From: UBA11051 sp964390495
Lineage (GTDB): Bacteria > Armatimonadota > Zipacnadia > Zipacnadales > UBA11051
Assembly: GCA_964390495.1 (NCBI GenBank)
Contig: CAYMIN010000003.1
Coordinates: 62,001-126,000 of the forward strand
DNA: 64,000 nucleotides
Reading direction: 5' to 3'
Shown here: piece by piece, positions 8,492 through 17,506 of the stretch
Numbering within the stretch: position 1 is the first letter of the stretch
How the letters are laid out: each line of letters opens with the position of its first letter
Program-made: the position numbers and the translations under genes
The notes under the pieces: generated by a model
What the model was told of the DNA's origin: nothing
Databases searched by the model: none
What the model saw: the letters and a program-made list of their open reading frames with translations, nothing else

Positions 8492-9748
8492 ATGGCTGAG
8501 TCGGTGTCGTACAATCCCAGAGAAGTAGCCGTGCAGCAGTTGGTGGAGACCGCGAAGCGTATTGAGGTATCTGAGTCAATCGTGGAGAAGCTGAAGCACC
8601 CCAAGCGGATTCTGGAAGTGAGCATCCCCACGAGAATGGATGATGGCAGCTTCCGCGTATTTACAGGCTATCGGGTGCAGCATAACATGGAGCGCGGTCC
8701 GGCTAAGGGCGGGATCCGCTACCATCCGCAGGTGACGATGGACGAGGTCGTGGCGCTGGCAATGTGGATGACGTGGAAGTGCGCAGTGGTCAATATCCCT
8801 TATGGGGGTGCCAAGGGTGGGGTGGTGTGCAATCCCAAGGAGATGTCGCTGGGGGAGCTGGAGCGGATGACGCGGCGCTTCACCTCGGAATTGATAGGCT
8901 TTATCGGTCCGGAGATTGATATTCCCGCGCCCGATGTTTATACCAATCCGCAAGTGATGGCATGGATCGTTGATACCTACAGCATGAATAAGGGCTATTT
9001 GGTGCCGGCGGTAGTGACGGGCAAGCCGGTGGAACTGGGCGGGTCGCTGGGGCGCAATGAGGCGACCGGTCGCGGCTGCGCCTTCGTGGCCCGGGAGGCC
9101 CTCAAGACCCAGGGCATGGATATCAATGGGGCTACGGTGGCGGTACAAGGCTTCGGCAACGCCGGCTCAGTGGCTGCCCGCGTGCTGAATGAGATGGGTG
9201 CCAAGATCATTGCGGTTTCGGATTCGCGCGGAGGCATCTACTGTGAGGCCGGTTTCGATGCGGTGGCTGCAATCAAGCACAAGGCCGACACCGGCGCTGT
9301 ATCAGGTTTTGAGGGAAGCGACGAGATCAGCAACGAGGAGCTGCTGGGAGTGGAATGTGATGTGCTGATCCCGGCCGCTCTGGAGAACACCATCACCGCT
9401 GACAACGCCGCCGCCGTTGGGGCCAAGATCATCGCCGAGGCGGCTAACGGTCCGACCACGCCGGAAGCCCAAGCGATACTCGACGACAAAGGCGTGTTTG
9501 TGGTTCCGGATATTTTGGCCAACGCCGGCGGCGTGACGGTGTCCTACTTCGAGTGGGTACAGGGCAGCCAGATGTTGTTCTGGACGGAAGAGGAGGTCAA
9601 TAGCCGTCTGGAAGGGATCATGGTCCGCTCCTACAACGAAGTAGTCGCCGAGGCGGAGAGAGATAGCTGCAACATGCGCGATGCTGCCTTCAATGTGGCA
9701 GTCGGGCGCGTGGCGAAGGCCGTTGAGCTACGCGGCATCTATCCCTAG
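8492..9748 (+). CDS. gdhA: Glu/Leu/Phe/Val dehydrogenase (glutamate dehydrogenase)
   Basis: This enzyme interconverts glutamate and 2-oxoglutarate plus ammonia. The 418 residues carry the substrate-binding GPAKGGIR motif (lysine about 72), the catalytic lysine in PYGGAKGG, the active-site aspartate in IPAPDV, and the nucleotide-binding GFGNAGS near residue 220. Length fits the hexameric bacterial and archaeal type. GGAGG at 8478-8482 serves ATG 8492; GTG 8489, directly in front, is an alternative start. Sequence alone does not settle NAD versus NADP use. Confidence 0.95.
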   Translation: MAESVSYNPREVAVQQLVETAKRIEVSESIVEKLKHPKRILEVSIPTRMDDGSFRVFTGYRVQHNMERGPAKGGIRYHPQVTMDEVVALAMWMTWKCAVVNIPYGGAKGGVVCNPKEMSLGELERMTRRFTSELIGFIGPEIDIPAPDVYTNPQVMAWIVDTYSMNKGYLVPAVVTGKPVELGGSLGRNEATGRGCAFVAREALKTQGMDINGATVAVQGFGNAGSVAARVLNEMGAKIIAVSDSRGGIYCEAGFDAVAAIKHKADTGAVSGFEGSDEISNEELLGVECDVLIPAALENTITADNAAAVGAKIIAEAANGPTTPEAQAILDDKGVFVVPDILANAGGVTVSYFEWVQGSQMLFWTEEEVNSRLEGIMVRSYNEVVAEAERDSCNMRDAAFNVAVGRVAKAVELRGIYP

Positions 9749-9845
9749 GGGGCCGATGCGGTAATGTGAAATCCCGCCCATTCGCGCGTGTGATGAACGG
9801 GTGGGTGCATGTAGCCATATAGCTGCAACTCGAGGGGAGGGAGAG

Positions 9846-10463
9846 TTGCTGCGACCGGCGAGGGGCTTCACGCTAGTTGAGATGTTGGTGGTGGTCGCCA
9901 TCATCATCGTGCTGGCGGCGATATTGCTGCCGGTATATGAGGTGGCGGCCAAGCGAGCTGAATCCGCCTCGTGCCTGAGCAACATGCGCAACCTGGGGGT
10001 GGCGGCGAGGATCTACGCCGATGATAATGATGAGGGGATAATACCCGCGCGGGTGAGCGGCGGCCCGGCGGGTTATTATGGTATCGGCTGGGGGTTGCTG
10101 CTGCAGCCGTATCTGCGCAACGAGGCGGTGCTTATATGCATGTCGGACCCCGAGCCGACCGTGGCAGCCGGGACCTATGGGGCGAAACGCAGCTACGGCA
10201 TCAACTACGAGGTTGCCATGGTGGGGGGCTACAACAACTCGGCGCTGTGCCTGGCAGATATTGGCGATGCGACGGAGGTCATACTCTTTTTCGAGATCGC
10301 CAGCAGCCTGCGGCGGCTAGGCACATCGTACCAGGACAGCGGGCTGTCGGCGGTGGCGGCCAGGCACCGCGACGGGAGCAACTATACGTTCGTGGACGGC
10401 CACGCCAAGTGGCTGCGGAGTGAGCAGACCGTCAGCCCCAAGAACCTGTGGTCACCGGAATAG
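9846..10463 (+). CDS. Type II secretion/type IV pilin-like pseudopilin with H-x9-DG motif
   Basis: The 205-residue product has a prepilin leader (LRPARG) cut before FTLVEML, with the glutamate at position +5 of the mature chain, then a hydrophobic helix of about 20 residues. The C-terminus holds RHRDG...FVDGHAKWL, the H-x9-DG motif of a pseudopilin family abundant in Planctomycetes and Armatimonadota. TTG 9846 is chosen because GAGGGGAGGGAGAG lies directly upstream; the frame opens at 9801, but that would bury the leader. The mid-region is shorter than in the 51-53 kb copies. The protein probably sits in the inner membrane as a pilus subunit. Confidence 0.85.
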   Translation: MLRPARGFTLVEMLVVVAIIIVLAAILLPVYEVAAKRAESASCLSNMRNLGVAARIYADDNDEGIIPARVSGGPAGYYGIGWGLLLQPYLRNEAVLICMSDPEPTVAAGTYGAKRSYGINYEVAMVGGYNNSALCLADIGDATEVILFFEIASSLRRLGTSYQDSGLSAVAARHRDGSNYTFVDGHAKWLRSEQTVSPKNLWSPE

Positions 10464-10519
10464 TGGCAGTAGATTTCGCCCCTCGGCCTCTGCCTCAGCG
10501 CGTCCTCCCCGGATAGTAC

Positions 10520-11749
10520 TCACTGCCCGGCGACTTTGTGGATGATGTCGGCCATGTCCTGCACGTCTTTTTCGGTGAAGTGTTGGTTTACCCCCAGGCA
10601 CACCATCTCATCGAGGGCCTTTTCAGCTTCCGGGCAATAGCCGGTTTCGTAGGGGAGCTCGTGGCCGCTGCCGTACTCCTGGGAGTCGAAGGGGAAGTGC
10701 GTGTCGCCATAGATGCGCTTGCGGCGCAGAGCCTCGTACATGAAGATGGGGTAGCCGATATAGCCGGCGCTGCAGGGGGCGCCCTCGGCGGTGACGGCCT
10801 CCGCGAAACGTTGGTTGTTCATCCCCAACTGGTCTTCGTCGATTCGCAGGGGGAAATGCCAGTAGGTATGCAGGCCACCGGGCTGGGTGATCGGTGGCGT
10901 CAGGCCGGGGAGGCCCTGGAGCTTTTCGGTGAGCAGGTCGCCGGCCCAGTTGTAGGCGGCGGTGATGCGGTCGAGCTTGCGCAACTGGGCCAGGCCAACG
11001 GCTGCCGTCAGCTCGGTCATGCGGTAGCAGAAGCCGAACACGGGGTAGTCGCGGGCACCCTTGGCAGAATAGTCGGGCCAGCCCTTGTTGGCGAAGAGGT
11101 GAATCCGCTGGCCAAGCTCATCATCATCGGTTATCGTCAGCCCGCCATCACCGGTGGTGATATGCTTGCTCTGCTGGAGCGAGAAAGCGCCGATGTGACC
11201 GATGGTGCCGCAGCGCCGGCCCCGGTACATGGTCCCGTAGGCCTGGGAGGTATCCTCGATAACGTAGAGGTCATGGCGCTTGGCAATGTCCATGATGGCG
11301 TCCATGTCACAGGGGTTACCGAAGAGGTGCACCGGAAGGATGCCGACGGTGCGGTCAGTGATGCGCTGCTCAATGGAGGCGGGGGAGAGGTTGTAAGTGT
11401 CGGGGTCAATGTCGGCGAATACCGGGATGCAATTCTGGGCCAGGATCGCGATTACGGTGCCCATGTCGGTAATCGGCGCGGTGATGAACTCATCGCCCGG
11501 ATTGGGATTGAGGCCCCCCACCGCGACGTGCAGGGCCGAGGTCCCCGAGGTGCTGGCCGTGCAGTGCTTGACCCCATAGTGATGAGCGAACTGGGCCTCA
11601 AACTGCGGCACCTTCTCGCCGCCATAGAGGCAGAGCTGGCGGGAGGCGATGACCTCGGTGACCAGGGCAAGCTCCTCTTCACCAATGTCTTTGCCGGTGG
11701 GGAAGGGCTCGGTACGCAAGGGGGTGCCGCCATCAATCGCCAGCTTCAT
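10520..11749 (-). CDS. DegT/DnrJ/EryC1/StrS family PLP aminotransferase
   Basis: This 409-residue sugar aminotransferase-type enzyme belongs to the fold-type I PLP family that aminates keto-sugars for surface glycans or antibiotics. Lysine 195 in SLQQSKH is the expected Schiff-base residue; EDTSQAYG (165-172) and the TSGTSALH loop (67-74) contact the cofactor. GGGAGG precedes the ATG. It stands alone between a pseudopilin and a receiver gene, so the pathway is not evident. A DegT-like enzyme could feed amino sugars to the glycan genes around 53-60 kb, but this is only a possibility. Confidence 0.92.
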   Translation of the reverse strand: MKLAIDGGTPLRTEPFPTGKDIGEEELALVTEVIASRQLCLYGGEKVPQFEAQFAHHYGVKHCTASTSGTSALHVAVGGLNPNPGDEFITAPITDMGTVIAILAQNCIPVFADIDPDTYNLSPASIEQRITDRTVGILPVHLFGNPCDMDAIMDIAKRHDLYVIEDTSQAYGTMYRGRRCGTIGHIGAFSLQQSKHITTGDGGLTITDDDELGQRIHLFANKGWPDYSAKGARDYPVFGFCYRMTELTAAVGLAQLRKLDRITAAYNWAGDLLTEKLQGLPGLTPPITQPGGLHTYWHFPLRIDEDQLGMNNQRFAEAVTAEGAPCSAGYIGYPIFMYEALRRKRIYGDTHFPFDSQEYGSGHELPYETGYCPEAEKALDEMVCLGVNQHFTEKDVQDMADIIHKVAGQ

Positions 11750-11876
11750 GCCGAGACCTCCCGGTCCGTAGTGGGCATGGGGCCATCCGGCCCGCTGCTA
11801 CGGCCCCAAAGATAAACGAGCCGTTCGCCTCGGTCGCGATCCGGCCCGAGAATGTCAGCCTGATTTGCCGCCGGCG

Positions 11877-12263
11877 TCACTCGGTCGGCTCACTGGTTGC
11901 CTGCAGAATGCGGTCAATTATCATCAGCAGCTCGTCGAAGTGGAAGGGCTTGGAGTGATACCAGGTAGCGCCGAGCTGCCAGCCCCGGGCCTTCTCGGCG
12001 TCGCGGCTGTGGGCGGTGAGTACCAAGACCGGGATATTGGCCTTCTCCGGGTCCTGCTGCAGCATCCGCAGTACATCCCAGCCGTTGAGCCGGGGCATAG
12101 TAATATCGAGGATGATCAGATCGGGTTGCAGTTCCTCAAGCTTCTCCAGAGCCTCAACGCCATCGTAGGCGGCATGGAACTCGTAGCCGGATTCTGTGAG
12201 GTAGATCTGGGCGGATCGGACGAGGTCCTTCTCGTCATCTACGAAAAGAATGGAGTGTGCCAT
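11877..12263 (-). CDS. Stand-alone response regulator receiver domain
   Basis: The 128-residue protein is a single CheY-like receiver. Acidic residues at 9-11, phospho-acceptor aspartate 53 (LIILDITMP), threonine 83 and lysine 105 (SKPF) are all present, so it should be phosphorylatable. It has no output domain. AAGGTGAG precedes the ATG. No histidine kinase lies nearby. The GGDEF-like gene is the next upstream gene on the same strand, 181 bases away, and could be a partner. Confidence 0.93.
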   Translation of the reverse strand: MAHSILFVDDEKDLVRSAQIYLTESGYEFHAAYDGVEALEKLEELQPDLIILDITMPRLNGWDVLRMLQQDPEKANIPVLVLTAHSRDAEKARGWQLGATWYHSKPFHFDELLMIIDRILQATSEPTE

Positions 12264-12444
12264 AGCCGCTCACCTTGGCGCTTCCCCGGGGCTGGGTTGT
12301 GGGCATGCCGATCACGCTTCCATGCCCACACCATAGCCGCAGCAGAGCTATTTCGTATCAGCAGACGTTCATGATACCGTTACTATATTTACCGCGCAGT
12401 CGCGGATTCCTTCTTTTCTTGTGCCGGGCGGGGTTTTTCTTGGA

Positions 12445-13347
12445 TTACGTCACCCAGTGGTGCCGCCGGCGATCGGGCACGAAGTTGCTGCCGCTCATGG
12501 TCTTGGCATAGGCCTTCAACTCCGCTAGAACGGCGGCAATATGGCCGGGGTGGGTGATGTCTTCGGCTTCGTTGGTCACCATGATAGCAGTGAGGCTGGT
12601 CAGGTCGAAGGTATCGGCAGCGCCGGCGCGGTTGAGAGCTCGGAACTGGCCGGCACGAAGATGCTCTTCGGCGAAGAAGCGATGCTTGCCCTGCTCGAAG
12701 CTTTCAACCACCTCCTGGCCCAAGACGGCAGCCGGCGGGATAGCAGTGGTCAGGAAAAAGTCGTCGCCGCCGAGATGAGCCAGGAACCAGTGCTGGGGCT
12801 GCCGGCGCGCCACCGCCTGCTCGATTAGCTGCTTCAGCCACAGGATCATTTCGTCGCCCTGCTGATAGCCGTAGATATCGTTGTAAGGCTTGAAATTGTC
12901 CAGGTCGAAGTGGATTACGGCCAGGGTCCCGCGCTGGGGCAGGCGAGCGGCGATCTCGCGCTGCAGCGCCGGACTACCCGGCAGGCCGGTCAAGGGGTTG
13001 ACCGCCGCGTAGGCATGGACGGTATCGAGCACCATCCGCGCCGCCGCCAGGACCTTGTGGGGATCGTCCCCCGGGATATAGGCCTGGGCCGGACCAGCCG
13101 CCGCAGCCTGGTAAGCCGCCGGCTCGTCCGGCCCGCCGGCAACCACCACCGGCGTGTGCAGTAGGCCGCTTGCGGCGATGAAGGTGTCCAGCGCCTCGGC
13201 AATGTCGTTTGCGGCATCAACGCGCAGTACCACTACGTCAGCCGGCGGCGCCTCGGCCACGCACCAGCCCTGCCGCGCGCAGATTGGCGCAAAGCGCGCT
13301 TGCCAGTCGGGGTCGAAGTTGTGCAGATACACGCGCCGGTCGGGCAT
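12445..13347 (-). CDS. GGDEF-like domain protein with degenerate signature (GGDDF)
   Basis: The N-terminal 110 residues look like a pseudo-receiver without recognisable phosphorylation residues. Residues 117-290 form a GGDEF fold, with the NPLTGLPG start, FDLDNFKPYND and a signature GGDDF at 193-197. The canonical signature is GG(D/E)EF, so cyclic-di-GMP synthesis is doubtful. The domain may instead bind GTP or serve as a sensor. There is no membrane segment. CGGAGT precedes the ATG. The nearest genes are a lone receiver and a FUN14-like protein. Confidence 0.82.
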   Translation of the reverse strand: MPDRRVYLHNFDPDWQARFAPICARQGWCVAEAPPADVVVLRVDAANDIAEALDTFIAASGLLHTPVVVAGGPDEPAAYQAAAAGPAQAYIPGDDPHKVLAAARMVLDTVHAYAAVNPLTGLPGSPALQREIAARLPQRGTLAVIHFDLDNFKPYNDIYGYQQGDEMILWLKQLIEQAVARRQPQHWFLAHLGGDDFFLTTAIPPAAVLGQEVVESFEQGKHRFFAEEHLRAGQFRALNRAGAADTFDLTSLTAIMVTNEAEDITHPGHIAAVLAELKAYAKTMSGSNFVPDRRRHHWVT

Positions 13348-13419
13348 CAGAGGTTACTCCGGTTGACAGGATGCGGGTGGCGGCGGTAAGATAGGCCAAC
13401 TGTCGGAGGCAGTTTTGCG

Positions 13420-13725
13420 ATGCAGTTCTTAGTTCCCTTTATCGGCGTTCTGGGCCTGGGCGGCGTGCTCGGCTACGGCGCGGCAACGTTTCTCAAGACC
13501 GTCACCAAGCTGGTTGGCTGCATCATCGGGATCGTGTTTATCTTGATGCAACTGCTGGCCTACTACGGCTTCGCCGAATGGCACTGGGAGGCTTTGGGCC
13601 ATGCCACCGGTCCGGCTTCGGAGGCGGCCAAGTCAGGCTTCTCAGTGCTGTGGAGGGTCCTAACGTATAACCTACCCTTTACCGGCGGCTTCGGCGCCGG
13701 CTTCTGGTACGGCTGGAAGCATTGA
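13420..13725 (+). CDS. FUN14-like small membrane protein
   Basis: The 101-residue protein has a glycine-rich N-terminal helix, a second hydrophobic segment (VGCIIGIVFILMQLLAYYGF) and a glycine-rich C-terminal helix (FTGGFGAGFWYGW). The pattern of an early GYGAATFLK turn and a lysine between helices matches the FUN14 family, whose bacterial role is unknown. GGAGG lies ten bases before the ATG. It is read divergently from the GGDEF-like gene. Confidence 0.7.
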   Translation: MQFLVPFIGVLGLGGVLGYGAATFLKTVTKLVGCIIGIVFILMQLLAYYGFAEWHWEALGHATGPASEAAKSGFSVLWRVLTYNLPFTGGFGAGFWYGWKH

Positions 13726-13761
13726 GCCGGCTGTTAGATGTCGCAGTGATAGCCCCATCGA

Positions 13762-13787
13762 GTCGGGCAGGATGCCCGACCTACGGG
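13762..13787. repeat. Short hairpin repeat (GTCGGGCA-GGA-TGCCCGAC)
   Basis: A perfect 8-bp stem with a GGA loop is followed by CTACGGG. It resembles the core of the modular hairpin family (GGGCTGGAAGCCC...CTACGCG) and may be a diverged member. It could also end transcription between the converging genes around it, but no T-run follows. Confidence 0.6.
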
Positions 13788-13841
13788 ACTATTGGGGTGG
13801 CTCCGACGCCGGCACCTACTCCGCTAACCGCCTTCGCTGGT

Positions 13842-14885
13842 TCAGACCCTCACCTCTTTGCCGCGTTGGGATGACTTGTAGATGCCGTCGAGGATGCGCT
13901 GGGTGATTAGCGCCTGCTCGCCCGGTACCGGTGAGGGCTTGCCCTGGCGGACCGCCTCGGCGAACTGCCGGATCTCCTCATGGTGAGAAGAAATTCCCCG
14001 GTCCGGGTTCACCTGGACGATGGTATCGGTGAGCATCCCGGCTTCCTCGCGCACCAGCGTCGGGGGATTGTTCTGGATTCCGCCCTTGGTGCCGGCCAGG
14101 AGGATACCATTGTTGGGCTGAGTCGCGTTGATCGCCCAGGAGGTCTCCAGCGACAAGGAAGCGCCGTTGGCGAAGCGGATGAAGCCGACCGCCAGCTCGT
14201 CAGGGACGGTGAACTTTTTGGGATCGTGCTTCATCAGCGAGGGCTTGTTGGAGATTTCCAGGTAGATGTTGGCCGAGACGCTGACCGGCTCGGGATGGCC
14301 CATCAGCCAGATGCAGAGGTCGAGGATGTGAACCGCTAGGTCGTAGGCCGGGCCGCCGGCGGAAAGCTCCTTGGAGGTGAAGCTGCCCCACGCCGGCACG
14401 CCGCGAGGACGTAGATAGGAGGCGCGGCCCCAGTAGATGTCGCCGACCAGGCCCTCGTCAACCCAGCGCTTCATCGCCAGGGCATCTTCGCCGAAGCGCA
14501 TACACTGGGCCACCATCAGGAGCTTGCCGGCCTGCTTGCCCGCAGCGATCATCTGCTTGGCGTTGGCTACGGAAGTCGTGATCGGCTTCTCAACGAGGAC
14601 GTGGCAACCCTTCTTGAAGGCCGCGATAGTCGGGGCCTTGTGCAGGCAGTTGGGAGTGCAGACATCCACGATGTCAGCATCAACTTCTGCCAGCATCTTG
14701 TTGTAGTCGGTGTAGCGTCGCTGCTTGGGGATGCCGGCCAGCTCGCCGCCGGTGGCCAGGGCCTGCTTGCTGACGTCAGCGACGGCCACGATCTCGGCAT
14801 CTTCGACTTTCTGCCAGCCGGGGATGTGGCAGCCCTGGGCGATGCCACCGACACCTACTAGCGCGACTCTGAGTTTCTTAGCCAT
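13842..14885 (-). CDS. Gfo/Idh/MocA family oxidoreductase
   Basis: The 347-residue NAD(P)-dependent oxidoreductase has GVGGIA at residues 11-16, VCTPNCLH at 75-82 and VEKPITTS at 98-105. The C-terminal part is the alpha/beta dimer and substrate domain. GGGAGG about nine bases before the ATG supports the start. The substrate is probably a sugar or inositol derivative. It is not obviously in an operon; a repeat-bearing 250-base interval separates it from the cupin gene. Confidence 0.92.
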   Translation of the reverse strand: MAKKLRVALVGVGGIAQGCHIPGWQKVEDAEIVAVADVSKQALATGGELAGIPKQRRYTDYNKMLAEVDADIVDVCTPNCLHKAPTIAAFKKGCHVLVEKPITTSVANAKQMIAAGKQAGKLLMVAQCMRFGEDALAMKRWVDEGLVGDIYWGRASYLRPRGVPAWGSFTSKELSAGGPAYDLAVHILDLCIWLMGHPEPVSVSANIYLEISNKPSLMKHDPKKFTVPDELAVGFIRFANGASLSLETSWAINATQPNNGILLAGTKGGIQNNPPTLVREEAGMLTDTIVQVNPDRGISSHHEEIRQFAEAVRQGKPSPVPGEQALITQRILDGIYKSSQRGKEVRV

Positions 14886-15008
14886 TAGTAAAGCCTCCCT
14901 GAATTGGTCTGTCGCGACGCGATCAGCAATGTATTTTGTAAAGTTGGGGTGGGACTGTAGTTAGGGCAATGGTTTTGACGGCTGGGCCGGATTCTCGGCC
15001 TTCGGCAA

Positions 15009-15034
15009 GCTCAGGCCTCGGATGCGGCCCCTCC
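15009..15034. repeat. Dispersed short repeat shared with 5250-5275
   Basis: GCTCAGGCCTCGGATGCGGC followed by CCCTCC differs from 5250-5275 at two positions. It is part of the decayed repeat DNA between 14886 and 15133, where I see no gene. Confidence 0.65.
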
Positions 15035-15133
15035 GAACGACTCAACAGCAACCACGTCGGGCTGCACCTTCGACAACCTCAGGCCCTGCGGGATGCTGGG
15101 CCCGCGCGACGCATCAGGCAATTGCCTGGACCC

Positions 15134-15490
15134 CTAGCTCCCGACTACGATTTCGTCATCGGGATCGAAGGCCGGATTGACCACGATCAGTGCCTTGAAA
15201 TCGCCCCAGCCGCGATGGGTGACGCCGGCCGGGATGTAGATGGCCAAGCCGGGCCGGACCGGATAAGTCCGGCCGTCAAGCTCCAGGTAGCCTTCGCCCT
15301 CGATGATGTAGTACATCTCGTCGGTAATCTCGTGAAAATGCGCCGCCCCCTGGGTGATATGGGTAACGTGGGCACTCATCGCGGCTCCGTCGTCGGCGGT
15401 GATGATGCGAGTGCTCCAGCCGCAGGGGCAGGGCACGGGTTCAACCTCATCGCGATGCCGCACTACCGGTTGGCGTTTGGGGGTGCTCAC
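15134..15490 (-). CDS. Cupin-domain protein
   Basis: This single-domain cupin has 118 residues from GTG 15490, where GAGGAG lies about six bases upstream; a longer frame to 15619 would overlap the sulfatase gene. The metal-binding pattern HFHEITDEMYY with a later GVTH histidine is intact. The ligand set and length fit small-molecule or sugar-binding cupins, such as isomerase-like proteins. It lies 92 bases downstream of the sulfatase-like gene on the same strand and may be cotranscribed. Confidence 0.88.
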   Translation of the reverse strand: MSTPKRQPVVRHRDEVEPVPCPCGWSTRIITADDGAAMSAHVTHITQGAAHFHEITDEMYYIIEGEGYLELDGRTYPVRPGLAIYIPAGVTHRGWGDFKALIVVNPAFDPDDEIVVGS

Positions 15491-15582
15491 AGCTTGCTCC
15501 TCAGCGCCTGCATATTCTGTCCCTAAGTGGTTCGCTGGGGGAGTAGGAATACCTGCAGGGGCAGCGATTTTTCCCGGTCGGC

Positions 15583-16896
15583 TCAGTAGCGGTGATGCCG
15601 CGAGCGCTTCACCCGCCACGGCTCGTGGAAGTCCCAGAGCTTGCGGTGCAGCTCGGCGGCCAGCTCCGGCTGCTCGGCGATAAGATTACTCTGCTCCGAC
15701 GGATCGTGAGGCAGGCAGTAGAGTTCATTGGCGCGCTCGCCCCGGTTGCTGATGAACTTGTAGCCGTCGGCTGTCACTACGCCGGCACGGTAGTTGTAAG
15801 CGCCCAGGAAGAGGTGTTGAGCCGGCTCCACCGCTTGGCCCCTGGCAGCCGGCAGGAGGCTGAGGCCTTGGGTCTGCTCCGGGACCTCCAGGCCCGCCGC
15901 CTCCAGGAGCGTTTCCGGCAGGTCCACATTGCTGACCAAATCGTTGTATCTGCTGCCGGCAGGTATCTCTCCCGGCCAGCGCATCATCAAGACCACGTGG
16001 GCCAGCTCCTCATAGATGGGATAGCCGAACTTGCGGATGGTGCCGTGCTCACCTAGCGGCATCCCGTGGTCCGAGACAATCACCACCAGCGTGTTGTCAG
16101 TCAGGCCCAGCTCGTCGAGTTGGTCCAGCAGCTTGCCGAACCAGTGGTCGGTCTCGGTGATGGCGGCATTGTAAAGGGCGTGGACATGCTCGAGGTCGCC
16201 GGGGCGCGTCCAGCTCATGTCCGGCCCCATCGGCATGGGAATATAGCGGCCTTCAGAGCCACGGTGCGGTTGGTACATGCCGGCGAAGGGCTCGGGGGTA
16301 TCCCAGGGCTCATGGGGGTTGAAGCTGTCCACCCACAAGAAGAAGTCCCTAGCGCAGTGCTGAGTGAGCCATTCAGCAACCTCCTCGACCATCATCTGCG
16401 GCAGGTACTTGCCATACTTCTGCTTAGAGAGCACGCGATTGGTCTTGGTCTTGGGATAGAAGAGGTATTCGTTTTGAGGGAAGCCGGGCGGGAAGAAGGC
16501 CTCCGAGGCGTCCATCAACGGCTGGTCGTCCAGCGGCGGGAGGCACTTGCCCATCGGATAGTGGACAAAATGGTCGAAGCCGCGCTGCATGTTGGCCCCG
16601 GCATTGAAAGGCGTGTCGGAGAAAGCAGCGGTCAGATACCCGGCAGCGGCGAAAAGCTCGGCGATGTGCAGATCATCCGGCTCCAGCGCCTGCCAGGGGC
16701 GGTTGGTGAAGGTGTAGATGCCGGCAACCATCGCCGTGCGCGCGGGAATGGTATTGGGACACTCGGCATAGGCGCGGGTGAACAGGCAGCCCTGCTCGGC
16801 GAAACGGTCGAAATTGGGGGTCTGCACAACCGTAGGGCCGTAGGCGCCGACCTTATCGGGCCGGACGGTGTCGAGGCAGATGACCAGGACGTTCAT
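15583..16896 (-). CDS. Sulfatase-like alkaline phosphatase superfamily hydrolase
   Basis: The 437-residue enzyme of the sulfatase fold has metal ligand D9 in LDTVRPD, then VSDHGMPLGEHG near residue 275. The residue that is normally converted to formylglycine in C/S-x-P-x-R is threonine here (T49-I-P-A-R53), so it cannot mature as a classical type I sulfatase. It may use threonine as nucleophile, like phosphodiesterase or mutase relatives. There is no signal peptide, so it is probably cytoplasmic. The cupin gene follows on the same strand. Confidence 0.88.
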   Translation of the reverse strand: MNVLVICLDTVRPDKVGAYGPTVVQTPNFDRFAEQGCLFTRAYAECPNTIPARTAMVAGIYTFTNRPWQALEPDDLHIAELFAAAGYLTAAFSDTPFNAGANMQRGFDHFVHYPMGKCLPPLDDQPLMDASEAFFPPGFPQNEYLFYPKTKTNRVLSKQKYGKYLPQMMVEEVAEWLTQHCARDFFLWVDSFNPHEPWDTPEPFAGMYQPHRGSEGRYIPMPMGPDMSWTRPGDLEHVHALYNAAITETDHWFGKLLDQLDELGLTDNTLVVIVSDHGMPLGEHGTIRKFGYPIYEELAHVVLMMRWPGEIPAGSRYNDLVSNVDLPETLLEAAGLEVPEQTQGLSLLPAARGQAVEPAQHLFLGAYNYRAGVVTADGYKFISNRGERANELYCLPHDPSEQSNLIAEQPELAAELHRKLWDFHEPWRVKRSRHHRY

Positions 16897-17162
16897 TGTG
16901 ATATGGTGACCTTTCGAACAAGTAAGCCGCAGTAGTTACCTGCGGTGCAAGGGTTCCGGCAGGGCGTTAGCAGGACACGTCGCTGACTTGATGTATGATA
17001 TACCCGTTTGGCGGATTAGTTCAAATCAGAATTGGCTTGGTTGGTCGCGAAGGTCTGTTGCTCGGATTGCTGTGACCGCCATGCAGGAAAGCCAGCCGGG
17101 CGCGGTGAAATGGGCATTTACAGGTGTACAGTGCGGATGCGCAGCAAGGGAAGTGACTGCAA

Positions 17163-17384
17163 ATGGGCAGTGGGTCGGATAAGGTGACTATCAAGATTCC
17201 CCGGCCGCTTTATCAGAAGCTGGGCCAGATCATCGAGGGTGCCGGCTATAATTCGGTCACCGATTTTGTGGTCTATGTGCTGCGCGACATCGCCTCGACC
17301 CATGCGCTCTCGGAGACCGAGCCGTATAGTGAAGAGGAGCTAATCCAGGTCAAGGAGCGGCTGCGCAGTCTGGGGTATCTGTAA
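17163..17384 (+). CDS. Ribbon-helix-helix-like small protein
   Basis: The 73-residue protein starts with a beta-strand pattern (KVTIKIPRPLYQKL) followed by two helices (NSVTDFVVYVLRDI), the CopG/MetJ type of DNA-binding fold. It ends with an acidic helix and RLRSLGYL. AAGGGAAG precedes the ATG. No toxin-like gene is adjacent: upstream is a 266-base gene-free interval, and downstream a hairpin repeat begins two bases after the stop. It may be a transcriptional regulator. Confidence 0.75.
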   Translation: MGSGSDKVTIKIPRPLYQKLGQIIEGAGYNSVTDFVVYVLRDIASTHALSETEPYSEEELIQVKERLRSLGYL

Positions 17385-17386
17385 GC

Positions 17387-17420
17387 AACGACCTCGGGCT
17401 GGAAAGCCCGACCCACGCGG
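17387..17420 (+). repeat. Modular hairpin repeat (minimal, one base longer)
   Basis: AACGACCTCGGGCTGGAAAG followed by CCCGACCCACGCGG matches 5180-5211 with a few changes. It begins two bases after the stop codon of the small DNA-binding protein. A partial second arm (CCCGAGCTACGCGG) is present at about 17479-17492. Confidence 0.75.
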
Positions 17421-17506
17421 GACGACAGTCGGGCCGGATGGGGACCCCAAACGTCCCTGCCACGCGATGTTTGAGGCAGCCCGAGCTACGCGGACACCTG
17501 TGAGCT

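Noticed and set aside
12541..12828. Plus-strand frames opposite the GGDEF-like gene
   Set aside because: They are antisense shadows of a gene with clear domain motifs.
17163..17384. Antitoxin of a toxin-antitoxin pair
   Set aside because: The ribbon-helix-helix pattern fits, but no toxin-like gene is adjacent on either side.
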